DNA of 48,665 nt from RGIG3135 sp964477115. GTDB taxonomy: Bacteria; Actinomycetota; Coriobacteriia; Coriobacteriales; Eggerthellaceae. The stretch spans positions 1-48,665 of the forward strand of contig CAYZCY010000008.1 of assembly GCA_964477115.1 (NCBI GenBank), given 5' to 3'. Of this stretch, positions 5,732 through 14,147 are shown piece by piece. Each line of letters starts with the position of its first letter. Position 1 is the first letter of the stretch. The notes beneath the pieces were generated by a model, which was not told where the DNA came from, made no database searches, and saw only the letters and a program-made list of their open reading frames with translations. The translations under genes were made by a program, and so were the position numbers.

Positions 5732-7870
5732 ATGATTCTTCAGACCGAGCATATTTCCAAGGCATACGGCGGGCGCCAGCTTTTCAAGGACGTCACCTTT
5801 CGCTTGGAAGAATACGATCGCTTAGCCCTTGTGGGTCCGAACGGTGCCGGCAAGACCACCTTGCTCAACATTATCTCTGGCGAAGATGACCCCGATGAGG
5901 GCCGCATTCTGTTTGCGAAGGGCGCCCGCGTGGGTTACCTCGAGCAGGAAGCCATCGAGATGGGGGAGGCACCCGTGTTCGAGGAGGTCATCTCCTCGCA
6001 GGTTGAGGTGCTTGAGGCCGAGCGCCGTCTGAGGCAGCTCGAAGACTCCTTGGGGGACAACCCCACCGAGCAGCAGCTCGCCGCCTGCGGTCGCGCACGC
6101 GACGCATACGAGATGATGGGCGGTTATTCCCTTGAGGCCAAGGTGCGCGGCGTGCTCTTCGGCCTGGGCTTCAAGGAAGAAGACATGCGCAGGCTTACCA
6201 CCGAGTATTCGGGTGGCTGGCAGATGCGTATCGCCCTTGCAAAGTTGCTCATCCGCAATCCCGAAATCCTTCTGCTCGACGAGCCTACTAACCACCTCGA
6301 TCTCGAATCGGTGCGCTGGCTCGAAGGCTTTCTGCGCAGCTATCAGGGCACGGTGATCGTGGTCAGCCACGATCGCGCCTTCATGGACAACATGGTCGAC
6401 CGCGTTGCCGAGATCGACAATGGCGAGGTCAACCTGTACAAGGGTAACTACTCCGCCTACCTGCGCCTGCGCGCCGAGCGCATCGAGCGCTTGCGCATAG
6501 AAAAGGCCAAGCAGGACGAGGAGCTGGCGCACCTGCAGGCCTTCGTCGACAAGTTCCGCTACAAGGCCACCAAGGCCAAGCAGGCTCAGGAGCGCGCGCG
6601 CCGCATCGAGAAGATCATGGCCGAGCGCATCGAGATCCCGGAAGAGAAGAAGACTGTTAAGTTCAACTTCGTGCAGCCTCCGCGTACGGGAGAGACGGTG
6701 GTTAAGGCGCGCGGCCTGAAGAAGCACTACGGCGAAAACAAGGTCTACGATGGCGCGGACTTCACCATGTACCGCGGAGACAAGATCGCGCTCGTCGGCC
6801 CTAACGGTGCCGGTAAGTCCACTTTGCTCAAGATGATCGCGGGCGTGCTCGAGCCCGATGCGGGAAGCATCGACTACGGCGTGCACGTGTCGCTTACGTA
6901 CTACGCCCAGCACCAGCTTGAAGAGCTGCAATCGGGCAACACCGTATTCGAGGAGCTCGATCGCGTGGCGCCTGCTTGGACCATCTCTCAGGTACGCACC
7001 CTGCTCGGCGCCTTCCTCTTTCACGGTGATGATGTGGAGAAGAAGGTAAGCGTGCTTTCGGGTGGCGAGAAGAGCCGTCTGGCTCTAGCCAAGATGCTCG
7101 TAGCGCCAAGCCCCCTGTTGTGCCTTGACGAGCCTACGAACCACTTGGACATTTCAAGCTCTGACATTCTCGAGCAGGCCTTGCAGCAGTTCGAGGGCTC
7201 CATTCTGTTCATCACGCACGACCGTCATCTGATCCGCCAGGTTGCCAACCGCATCGTCGAGGTGACGCCCGGCAAGATCACGGTGTATGACGGCGACTAC
7301 GATTACTACCTGTTCAAATCCGGCCAGCTCGACAACCCTGCCTCCGACCAGCACTCCCTGGTTGACGACATGTTTGGAGCCGAAGCTGGTGGCGGTCGAT
7401 CCTCGAAAACCACCGTTACGGTGAACAGGCGAAACGATCGCATGCCCAGTGCGGCTAAGCCTGCCGCGGCAATCGGCTCTGGTGCCGCGAAGGCCGCTGA
7501 CAGGTCCACGGACGTTTCGCAAAAGGCTTCCGTCGGCCAGTTGACAGCGCCGAAGGCAAGCGCCCCTAAGACCAAGGAGCAGAAGCGCCGCGAGGCAGAG
7601 GCGCGCAACCGCGCCTACGCTGCACTCAAGCATCAGCGCAAGCGTATCGCCGAACTCGATGCCCAGATGGAGCGCGATAACGCCCGCATGGAAGAGCTCC
7701 TGTCCCTTATGGCTGATCCCGATTTCTATATCAACGAAAAGGCTTCAAGCGATGCCGTCGCGGAGCACGCGAAACTCAAGGCCCGCATTGCGGATGCCGA
7801 GGAAGAGTGGTTCATGCTCAACGAGGAGCTTGAGGAGGAGATGTCCCGTCAGCAGGCCGAGCTAGTCTAG
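5732..7870 (+). CDS. ABC-F family ATPase with long C-terminal extension
   Basis: A 712-residue soluble protein with two tandem ABC domains and no membrane segments, the hallmark of ABC-F translation factors that act at the ribosomal E site. Domain 1: Walker A GPNGAGKTT (35-43), signature YSGGW, Walker B LLLDEPTNHLD. Domain 2: GPNGAGKST, LSGGEKS, CLDEPTNHLD. An arginine/lysine-rich linker joins them. After domain 2 comes a low-complexity Ala/Ser/Lys stretch and then a charged coiled coil, as in the Uup/YheS groups. Start ATG follows GAGGG. Housekeeping function is more likely than antibiotic resistance, but the subfamily cannot be fixed by eye. Confidence 0.88.
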   Translation: MILQTEHISKAYGGRQLFKDVTFRLEEYDRLALVGPNGAGKTTLLNIISGEDDPDEGRILFAKGARVGYLEQEAIEMGEAPVFEEVISSQVEVLEAERRLRQLEDSLGDNPTEQQLAACGRARDAYEMMGGYSLEAKVRGVLFGLGFKEEDMRRLTTEYSGGWQMRIALAKLLIRNPEILLLDEPTNHLDLESVRWLEGFLRSYQGTVIVVSHDRAFMDNMVDRVAEIDNGEVNLYKGNYSAYLRLRAERIERLRIEKAKQDEELAHLQAFVDKFRYKATKAKQAQERARRIEKIMAERIEIPEEKKTVKFNFVQPPRTGETVVKARGLKKHYGENKVYDGADFTMYRGDKIALVGPNGAGKSTLLKMIAGVLEPDAGSIDYGVHVSLTYYAQHQLEELQSGNTVFEELDRVAPAWTISQVRTLLGAFLFHGDDVEKKVSVLSGGEKSRLALAKMLVAPSPLLCLDEPTNHLDISSSDILEQALQQFEGSILFITHDRHLIRQVANRIVEVTPGKITVYDGDYDYYLFKSGQLDNPASDQHSLVDDMFGAEAGGGRSSKTTVTVNRRNDRMPSAAKPAAAIGSGAAKAADRSTDVSQKASVGQLTAPKASAPKTKEQKRREAEARNRAYAALKHQRKRIAELDAQMERDNARMEELLSLMADPDFYINEKASSDAVAEHAKLKARIADAEEEWFMLNEELEEEMSRQQAELV

Positions 7871-7882
7871 GTGCTCGCTTGG

Positions 7883-8491
7883 CTAGAGCGTCTTTATCTG
7901 CGCGCTCGAGGCGCAGACGCTGCCTGTTTTCAGATAGTGGGAAATGCTTTCAAGCGGTTCGTCTGGCCGCTCGAGGGCCCAGCGCTTGTAGACGGCAAGG
8001 ACGCCTGCAACGTAGAAGGTCACGCCGTAGCTCACATGCAGGCTATGCGTGGGGTCGTCGATGTCGCACATGGCAAGGATCTCTTCAGTCAGGGGCTTCT
8101 CCAGATAAGCCAGCAGGTCCTCGATGGGTACGTAGGGCGCTATGTCGCGCGTGCCAGTGCCTCCTGCAAAGTCTGCGCTCTCGTCCGTTATGCGATGAAT
8201 TTCCGACATGAGGTCGCTCGGGTCGAGCGAGTCGTGCTTGTGCTTGCTTGCATGCCTAATCTCTTGAGCCATGCGCTTGGCTTCTTCCTTTGCCAAGGAC
8301 TGCATGAGCGCATCGATTGAGGGGTAATGCAGGTAGAAGGTCTTGCGGTCGATGTTAGCTTCCGCTGCTAAGGCCGAGATGGTGATCTTCTTGAAGTCAC
8401 GTTCGGATGCAAGTTTGACAAAGGCTTCCTTGATGGCTGCTTCTGTCTTGATGACCCGGCGGTCACTTTCGCGTTTGATCTTGTTGGCCAT
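7883..8491 (-). CDS. TetR/AcrR-family transcriptional regulator
   Basis: A 202-residue protein with an N-terminal TetR DNA-binding domain: roughly residues 15-60 include KITISALAAEANIDRKTFY and a YLHYPS segment. The rest is a helical ligand domain without recognisable specificity. ATG at 8491 is preceded on its strand by ACGAGG. It is divergent from an acyl-CoA synthetase, the classic arrangement of FadR/PaaR-like TetR repressors that respond to acyl-CoAs, so it likely controls that gene and itself. Its 3' end carries an imperfect stem-loop (7887-7921) that may also slow transcripts from the convergent ABC-F gene. The ligand is unknown. Confidence 0.88.
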   Translation of the reverse strand: MANKIKRESDRRVIKTEAAIKEAFVKLASERDFKKITISALAAEANIDRKTFYLHYPSIDALMQSLAKEEAKRMAQEIRHASKHKHDSLDPSDLMSEIHRITDESADFAGGTGTRDIAPYVPIEDLLAYLEKPLTEEILAMCDIDDPTHSLHVSYGVTFYVAGVLAVYKRWALERPDEPLESISHYLKTGSVCASSAQIKTL

Positions 8492-8498
8492 AATCGGA
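8487..8498. repeat. Direct repeat copy 1, GCCATAATCGGA
   Basis: This 12-base sequence overlaps the start codon of the TetR-family gene and recurs exactly at 8568-8579. A related inverted GGATTAT occurs near 8519. The copies flank the regulator's promoter, which suggests regulator or other factor binding; function is inferred. Confidence 0.5.
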
Positions 8499-8536
8499 CC
8501 TCGTAATTCGTCGGTTGTGGATTATTGGACAAAGCG

Positions 8537-8565
8537 AGCATAGCCTTTAGGCAAATACCTGACAA
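8537..8565 (-). promoter_or_regulatory. Promoter of the TetR-family regulator
   Basis: On the minus strand, TTGTCA (8565-8560) and TATGCT (8542-8537) are separated by exactly 17 bases. This places the start of transcription about 40 bases upstream of the regulator's ATG. Confidence 0.6.
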
Positions 8566-8567
8566 TT

Positions 8568-8579
8568 GCCATAATCGGA
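8568..8579. repeat. Direct repeat copy 2, GCCATAATCGGA
   Basis: An exact second copy of the 12-base repeat at 8487-8498. It lies immediately upstream (minus strand sense) of the -35 box of the TetR-family gene. Confidence 0.5.
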
Positions 8580-8670
8580 TAGTGCGACAAATAAACCCCT
8601 TATATACAAATTTTGGGGAGAAAGCATCATGCCAAGCAATTGACAACCTAGGTTCCAGTTCATGGCACTT

Positions 8671-8690
8671 ACGGTACAATGATGTACTGT
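8671..8690. promoter_or_regulatory. Operator candidate and -10 box of the acyl-CoA synthetase gene
   Basis: An inverted repeat ACGGTACA-N4-TGTACTGT (7 of 8 arm positions pair) overlaps TACAAT (8675-8680), a likely -10 box for the plus-strand gene. A convincing -35 box at standard spacing is not seen. The position suits repression by the divergent TetR-family protein. Confidence 0.55.
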
Positions 8691-8736
8691 CTGTTCTGCA
8701 ATGCAGACCGATCATTCCAGCCTAGAGAGGTCTACT

Positions 8737-10374
8737 ATGCCCATCGTCGATTACCTGCGTCGCAACGCATCTCAGTACGGTAACGAAACCGCTCTTGTCG
8801 CCGTCAATCCGGGAGTCAAAGAGCATCGCCGTATCACGTGGCGTGATTACAATCTTATCGAGAGCTCCGAGCCCAAGGCTTTCCGTCGTGAAATTACCTG
8901 GGGCGTTTTCGATGAGAAGGCCAACCGTTTCGCAAACCTGCTCATCGAGCGAGGCATCAAGAAGGGCGACAAGGTTGCCATTCTCATGATGAACTGCATC
9001 GATTGGCTTCCCGTGTACTTCGGAGCCCTGAAGGCGGGCGCCATCGCCGTGCCGCTCAACTTCCGCTATACCAGCGATGAGATCGTCTATTGTCTCGGTC
9101 TTGCCGAAGCTGACGTCCTCGTGTTCGGCACCCAGTTCGTCGGCCGTATGGAGGATGCGCTTCCCAAACTCGAGCACGACATTCCCATGTTCTTCGTGGG
9201 CACCGACTGCCCATCCTTCGCTGAGGACTATGCCGAGCTCACGTCTAACTGCTCCGGTCGTGACCCGATGATTCCCCTGTCCGACTCCGATGACGCCGCA
9301 ATCTATTTCAGCAGCGGCACCACTGGTTTTCCCAAGGCCATCCTGCACAACCACGAGAGCCTGACCCATGCTGCGCTCACCGAGCAAAACCATCACGGTC
9401 AGACCCGTGACGACGTGTTTTTGTGCATTCCCCCGCTGTACCACACGGGAGCGAAAATGCACTGGTTCGGCAGCCTTGTCAGCGGCTCCCGCGCTGTCAT
9501 TTTGCAGGGCGCAGACCCGCGCACCATCCTCGAAACCGCAAGCGAAGAGCGCTGCACCATCGTATGGCTGCTCGTGCCCTGGGCTCAGGACATTCTGCTT
9601 GCCATCGAACGGGGAGATGTAAAGCTTGAGGATTACCATCTTGACCAGTGGCGCCTCATGCACATCGGTGCGCAGCCTGTTCCCAAGAGCCTCGTCACCA
9701 AGTGGAAGAGCATCTTCCCGCATCATGACTATGACACCAACTACGGTCTGTCCGAGTCGATCGGCCCCGGCTGCGTGCACTTGGGTATCGAAAACATCGA
9801 CCATGTGGGCGCTATCGGTGTAGCTGGTTATGGTTGGGAGACTAAGATCATCGCTGTCGACGGCAGCTTGGTCGAACCGGGCAGTGTCGGCGAGCTTTGC
9901 GTCAAGGGCCCGGGCCTCATGACCTGTTACTACAACAACCCCGAGGCAACTGCCGAGGTTCTCGTTGACGGATGGTTGCTCACCGGTGATATGGCCCGCA
10001 AGGACGAACACGGCATGATCTGGCTTGTGGATCGCAAGAAGGACGTCGTCATCTCCGGTGGCGAAAACATCTACCCCGTCCAGATCGAGGACTTCCTTTC
10101 GAAGCACCCCGCCATTAAGGACGTTGCTGTTATTGGCTTGCCGCATGAGCGTCTCGGTGAAATCCCCGCGGCCATTATCGAGCTCAAGCCCGGTGTGGAT
10201 GACGTTACCGAAGCTGACATCGACGCTTTCTGCCAGGAGCTTCCGCGCTACAAGCGCCCCAAGAAGATCATCCTCGCCGACGTTCCGCGTAATCCTACCG
10301 GCAAGATCGAGAAGCCGAAGCTGCGCGAGATGTACGGAGCAAACCGCCTTGTCGATCAGCAGGTGAGCGATTAA
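8737..10374 (+). CDS. Acyl-CoA synthetase (AMP-forming, ANL superfamily)
   Basis: A 545-residue adenylate-forming enzyme that activates a carboxylic acid with ATP and joins it to CoA. The phosphate-binding loop is SSGTTGFPKA, the adenylate-binding region includes YGLSES, and the hinge region reads TGDMARKDE ... DRKKDVVISGGENIYP. The C-terminal catalytic lysine is in NPTGKIEK. The length and layout fit medium/long-chain fatty acid or carnitine/crotonobetaine CoA ligases; substrate cannot be read from sequence. ATG at 8737 follows AGAGAGG. It is divergent from a TetR-family gene, with an operator-like palindrome over its probable -10 box. trmL follows 9 bases after its stop. Confidence 0.9.
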   Translation: MPIVDYLRRNASQYGNETALVAVNPGVKEHRRITWRDYNLIESSEPKAFRREITWGVFDEKANRFANLLIERGIKKGDKVAILMMNCIDWLPVYFGALKAGAIAVPLNFRYTSDEIVYCLGLAEADVLVFGTQFVGRMEDALPKLEHDIPMFFVGTDCPSFAEDYAELTSNCSGRDPMIPLSDSDDAAIYFSSGTTGFPKAILHNHESLTHAALTEQNHHGQTRDDVFLCIPPLYHTGAKMHWFGSLVSGSRAVILQGADPRTILETASEERCTIVWLLVPWAQDILLAIERGDVKLEDYHLDQWRLMHIGAQPVPKSLVTKWKSIFPHHDYDTNYGLSESIGPGCVHLGIENIDHVGAIGVAGYGWETKIIAVDGSLVEPGSVGELCVKGPGLMTCYYNNPEATAEVLVDGWLLTGDMARKDEHGMIWLVDRKKDVVISGGENIYPVQIEDFLSKHPAIKDVAVIGLPHERLGEIPAAIIELKPGVDDVTEADIDAFCQELPRYKRPKKIILADVPRNPTGKIEKPKLREMYGANRLVDQQVSD

Positions 10375-10383
10375 GCGCAAGCC

Positions 10384-10845
10384 ATGCTGAACATCGTTCT
10401 GATCGAGCCGGAAATCCCTCAGAACACGGGCAATATAGCGCGCACCTGTGCATGCATCGGTGCGCGCTTGCATCTGGTGGAGCCCATGGGATTTCGTCTG
10501 ACAAGCAAAAACCTCTCCCGCGCGGGCTGTGACTACTGGGATGAGGTCGAAATCGTGCGCTGGCCGAGCGCAGAGGCTTTTTTCGCCGAGCACGGAACGT
10601 CTGACTTGCATCTGTTCACGGGTGCGGTTGATCGCTCCTATACAGACGTGAGCTATGGTGAAAACGCCTTTTTGGTGTTTGGGAGGGAGAGCCGCGGGCT
10701 TGATCCTGTCATCATAGATGAGAGGCTCGACCGCTGCGTTCGCATACCTATGCGCGAGGGCATGAGAAGCCTTAACCTGTCAAACGCCGTAGCCATTGCC
10801 TCCTATGAGGCCTTGCGTCAACAGCAGTTCGCTGGTTTGGTGTGA
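10384..10845 (+). CDS. trmL: tRNA (cytidine/uridine-34 2'-O)-methyltransferase, TrmL-like
   Basis: A 153-residue SPOUT-family enzyme that methylates the ribose of the wobble nucleotide in tRNA-Leu. All three SPOUT motifs are visible: NTGNIART near the N terminus, FGRESRGL in the middle and RSLNLSNAVAI near the C terminus, which build the trefoil-knot SAM site. The length matches TrmL (about 155 residues), with no extra RNA-binding domain. It starts 9 bases after the acyl-CoA synthetase gene without a strong RBS, so co-transcription is likely but no functional link is known. Confidence 0.92.
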   Translation: MLNIVLIEPEIPQNTGNIARTCACIGARLHLVEPMGFRLTSKNLSRAGCDYWDEVEIVRWPSAEAFFAEHGTSDLHLFTGAVDRSYTDVSYGENAFLVFGRESRGLDPVIIDERLDRCVRIPMREGMRSLNLSNAVAIASYEALRQQQFAGLV

Positions 10846-10994
10846 TTTTGGCTGACGATCCGCAACGAACGAGCTTACAGCGCTTTGGCATGGGCTAAAC
10901 TGGGAGAGTTCTATTCGCATGCCGTTTTATGTACGATAGGCTTGCCTGCGCTCTTGCGGGAGCGCCCCCGGCAAATTTCAGTGAGAAAGACCCT

Positions 10995-11675
10995 ATGTCT
11001 AGCCAATATATCATGTACTACATCTTCTCTATCCTGTGCTTCGTGCCAGCGCTCGTTTTGCATGAGGCCGCCCATGCTTTCGCCGCGTACAGGTTGGGCG
11101 ATCCCACGGCTAAGCGCTCGGGCAGGCTTTCCTTGAACCCTTTGAAGCACATCGATCCGTTCGGTACGGTTATCCTGCCCCTTCTTCTCATGTTCTTGAA
11201 CATGCCCATCTTTGGCTATGCGAAACCCGTGCCCTACAACCCCTCGTATTTCAAGGACCCCCGCAAAGGCGATGTCATCGTTGGCTTGGCTGGTCCCGCT
11301 GCCAATCTTATCTTGGCTCTGCTTGCCTCGGGCTTGGCATGGGCGCTTATCTATCTTGCGCCCGGCGCCTTCGAAAACCAGTTCTTTCTCAACTTCTACG
11401 CATGGTTTTTGCCCATGTTCGTGCTGATCAACCTGTATCTCATGTTCTTCAACCTGCTTCCCATCCCGCCGCTTGACGGCTCATCCGTGTTCGCTATCCT
11501 CATTCCGCGCAAACACCTTCCGAAGTACTACCAGATTCAGCAGTACGCCTTTCCCGTGTTCATGATCGCCATGGTGGTCTTGCCCTACGTGTTCAACGTC
11601 AGCCCCTTCTCGTGGTATTTCGATGTCACGGCAGGCAACCTGGCAAACCTCATATTCCCCTTCGAGATTTCCTAG
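10995..11675 (+). CDS. Site-2 protease family (M50) membrane metalloprotease
   Basis: A 226-residue integral membrane protein with about five hydrophobic segments. The zinc motif HEAAH (residues 23-27) lies in the first membrane segment, and the third zinc ligand region appears as LLPIPPLDGS. Such short, PDZ-less M50 proteins cut substrates within the membrane; no target is evident. The ATG at 10995 is preferred because GAGAAAG precedes it and the upstream extension is not conserved-looking. A small hairpin (10948-10965) lies in its leader. The gene opens the run into scpA (10 bases downstream); next to scpA-scpB this arrangement is seen in many Gram-positive bacteria. Confidence 0.88.
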   Translation: MSSQYIMYYIFSILCFVPALVLHEAAHAFAAYRLGDPTAKRSGRLSLNPLKHIDPFGTVILPLLLMFLNMPIFGYAKPVPYNPSYFKDPRKGDVIVGLAGPAANLILALLASGLAWALIYLAPGAFENQFFLNFYAWFLPMFVLINLYLMFFNLLPIPPLDGSSVFAILIPRKHLPKYYQIQQYAFPVFMIAMVVLPYVFNVSPFSWYFDVTAGNLANLIFPFEIS

Positions 11676-11685
11676 CGAGCGATCA

Positions 11686-12474
11686 ATGTCATATAAAGTG
11701 CGCATAGAGAGCTTCGAAGGCCCCTTTGATCTGCTGTTGTACCTGGTCAGCAGGCAGAAGGTTGATATTGGAGCCATATCTATCACCGAAATAGCGGATC
11801 AGTACCTCGAAGAGGTTTCACGCTTGGAAAACCTCGACCTCGATGTTGCAAGCGACTTTCTCCTGGTTGCTTCCACCTTGCTTGAGATCAAGGCAGAAAG
11901 CCTCATTCCCCACGACCGCGCTGACATCGACGAAGACATAGCCGAACTCGCGCCGAGCGAGGCCCGCGATATCCTCGTTGCGCGCTTGGTGGATTACAAG
12001 AAGTTCAAGAACGCCGCCGCTGCGCTGCATGCGCGCCAGATTGCGGAAGGTCGCATGCATGTGCGTCCCTTTGGTCCCGACGCGAACTTCCTCGGTCTCA
12101 TGCCCGATTTTCTCAAGGACGTTTCTTTGGATGCCTTGGCACTGCTTGCGGCACGAGCCATGGCTCGGCGTGAGGTGTTTTTGCTGGAGTCCGAACACAT
12201 CGCGGCAAAGCCCATACCGGTTGAGATTCACGTGCGCGCCATTCACCAGCGCATATCCAACCGCAAGCACCTGATGTTTTCCGATCTTGTCGGCTCGAGC
12301 ACGCCGCCCGAGTTGGTCGTGGTCACCTTCCTCGCCATTTTGGAGCTTTTCAAGCGACAGATGGTAAAGCTGGAGCAGCGGGAAAACTTCGGCGATATCT
12401 CAATCGACTACATCGAAGGCTCAGGAGAGCTGAGCCTCATCGGCGAAGACGCTTTGACGTCTGCCGAAGGATAG
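11686..12474 (+). CDS. scpA: Segregation and condensation protein A
   Basis: A 262-residue kleisin that bridges the SMC heads in the SMC-ScpAB condensin. The N-terminal signature FEGPFDLLLYL near residue 10 is typical, followed by the helical region that contacts the SMC neck; the C-terminal winged helix (about 190-250) binds the SMC head. The ATG at 11686 starts just before this signature; upstream in-frame codons lie inside the protease gene. scpB follows after 12 bases, and smc itself is in the same window at 39.2 kb. Confidence 0.95.
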   Translation: MSYKVRIESFEGPFDLLLYLVSRQKVDIGAISITEIADQYLEEVSRLENLDLDVASDFLLVASTLLEIKAESLIPHDRADIDEDIAELAPSEARDILVARLVDYKKFKNAAAALHARQIAEGRMHVRPFGPDANFLGLMPDFLKDVSLDALALLAARAMARREVFLLESEHIAAKPIPVEIHVRAIHQRISNRKHLMFSDLVGSSTPPELVVVTFLAILELFKRQMVKLEQRENFGDISIDYIEGSGELSLIGEDALTSAEG

Positions 12475-12486
12475 AAGGGAAGCCTC

Positions 12487-13287
12487 ATGTTCCAAGGCTT
12501 GCATGAAAATCAGATCAAGGGAGCGGTCGAGGCTCTGCTCTTTGTCACGGATGAGCCTGTTGGCGCGGTGACGTTGGCGAGCATGCTCGAATGCGAGGTG
12601 GGTCAGGTGCTTGCCGCGCTCGAGGAGCTGCGCGATCAGCTCGAAAGCGATAACCGCGGCATACAGCTTCGCGAGGTTGCGGGTGGCTGGCGACTGTTCA
12701 CCCATCCCGTCTATCACGAGCTCATCGAGAAGTACGTCCTTTCCTGGGACACGCGCAAGCTTTCCAATGCGGCCATGGAGACACTTGCGGTAATCGCCTA
12801 CACCCAGCCTGTGACGCGTGCAGGTGTGGCGTCGGTGCGCGGAGTCAATTCGGACAGCTCCATCAACTCCCTCGTCGAAAAGGGCCTCGTGCGCGAAGCC
12901 GGCGTTGCCGATACGCCGGGCAACCCCGTGCTCTATGCAACCACGCGCGGCTTTCTCGAGAAGTTCGGCCTCCGTTCGGTCGCTGATCTTCCCGACCTGG
13001 CCGACTTTGCGCCCGATGACGAGACGAGAGCCCTCATCGCCGAGCGCCTGTCGGCAACGCGCGACGACGCAAAGGTTTCCGAGGAACATGCACGTCTTAT
13101 GGCAGCGGCTATGATGAACGCCAATGACGACGCTTTTGAGGGCGAAGGCCAAGGTGGGAAGGGTTCCGCTCAGGTTGCCTCCGCACCGTCTGCCCAGGCC
13201 ATGTTCACCGAGGCCATCGCGTCAACGCTTGGCATGGTTGACAAGATCGACTTCGATTCGCTTGTGTTCGACACCGAAGACGAATAG
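12487..13287 (+). CDS. scpB: Segregation and condensation protein B
   Basis: A 266-residue protein made of two winged-helix domains in its first ~180 residues, with ScpB-typical segments VEALLFVTDEP, GGWRLFT and ETLAVIAYTQPVTRA. It dimerises on ScpA and regulates condensin. The last ~80 residues are an acidic, Ala/Gly-rich tail longer than in the usual ~200-residue ScpB, probably disordered. The RBS is GAAGGGAAG. The downstream pseudouridine synthase gene follows 26 bases later, a neighbourhood common in Firmicutes and Actinobacteria. Confidence 0.94.
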   Translation: MFQGLHENQIKGAVEALLFVTDEPVGAVTLASMLECEVGQVLAALEELRDQLESDNRGIQLREVAGGWRLFTHPVYHELIEKYVLSWDTRKLSNAAMETLAVIAYTQPVTRAGVASVRGVNSDSSINSLVEKGLVREAGVADTPGNPVLYATTRGFLEKFGLRSVADLPDLADFAPDDETRALIAERLSATRDDAKVSEEHARLMAAAMMNANDDAFEGEGQGGKGSAQVASAPSAQAMFTEAIASTLGMVDKIDFDSLVFDTEDE

Positions 13288-13313
13288 CCTGAACGGAAGG
13301 CGCTGGGGTCGCG

Positions 13314-14147
13314 ATGGAGGAAATGAGGCTGCAGAAATATCTGGCGCGCGCGGGGGTAGCTTCCCGACGTGCGTCTGAGGCCCTCATTGTCGAAGGCCGC
13401 GTGAGCGTGAACGGCAGTTGCGTGAGGGAGCTTGGCGCGAAGGTGCTTGCCGGGCAGGACGAGGTTCGCGTAGATGGCAAGCTCGCCATCCTTCCCGATA
13501 ATCAGGTCACCATCATGCTTCATAAGCCAGCCGGTTATACCACCACCATGTCGGATCCGCATGCCAAGCATACCGTGGCCGAGCTTGTTCCCGTTGATGA
13601 ATATCCGGGGCTCTTTCCCGTCGGTCGGCTCGATACCGACACCACGGGTCTGCTTCTGTTCTCAACCGATGGGAACTTGGGAAACGCCCTGCTGCATCCC
13701 CGCAGGCACGTAACGAAAAACTACCTTGCCCTTGTTGAGGGCAGCGTGTCTGATCGAGATGCTATGCGACTGTCGAAGGGCATTGAGCTTTCCGATGGCA
13801 AAACGCTTCCCGCCGATGTGCGCGTTGCGCGCGGCGAGCTTGCAAAGCACGCCGCCGCTTTGATAGGGGAGGGTTGCCTTGCAAGCGGTCTTTCCAAGCG
13901 CGGAGGGAAGGACGTCGATAAGCCGCACTGCGCCGCTTCGAGCTATGTCCTGGTTGGGCTTCGCGAGGGGAGAAAGCGTCAGGTGCGCCGCATGCTCGAG
14001 GCGGTGGGGCATCCCGTCATAGCGCTTCACCGTGAAAGCTTCGGGCCGCTTGAGCTGGGCGATCTTCCCCGCGGCTCATGGCGTCTTCTGAGTGGAGAAG
14101 AGCTGCGTGCACTCAAAGCGGCGTGCGGCGAAGAGGATCGTTCGTGA
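13314..14147 (+). CDS. rluB: Pseudouridine synthase, RsuA/RluB family
   Basis: A 277-residue rRNA pseudouridine synthase. An S4 RNA-binding domain occupies the first ~60 residues (RLQKYLARAGVASRR), followed by the catalytic domain with GRLDTDTTGLLL, whose second aspartate is the nucleophile in this family. The final KRQVRRML motif is present. About 25 residues rich in Gly/Lys/Ser are inserted ahead of it. RluB-type (23S rRNA 2605) is inferred from the scpAB neighbourhood; RsuA cannot be excluded. Two in-frame ATGs lie 9 bases apart; 13314 is kept, but 13323 is possible. Confidence 0.85.
   Translation: MEEMRLQKYLARAGVASRRASEALIVEGRVSVNGSCVRELGAKVLAGQDEVRVDGKLAILPDNQVTIMLHKPAGYTTTMSDPHAKHTVAELVPVDEYPGLFPVGRLDTDTTGLLLFSTDGNLGNALLHPRRHVTKNYLALVEGSVSDRDAMRLSKGIELSDGKTLPADVRVARGELAKHAAALIGEGCLASGLSKRGGKDVDKPHCAASSYVLVGLREGRKRQVRRMLEAVGHPVIALHRESFGPLELGDLPRGSWRLLSGEELRALKAACGEEDRS

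Noticed and set aside
8722..10611. Minus-strand open frame opposite the acyl-CoA synthetase and trmL
   Set aside because: No recognisable domain; both opposite-strand genes have full family motifs and starts with ribosome-binding sites.
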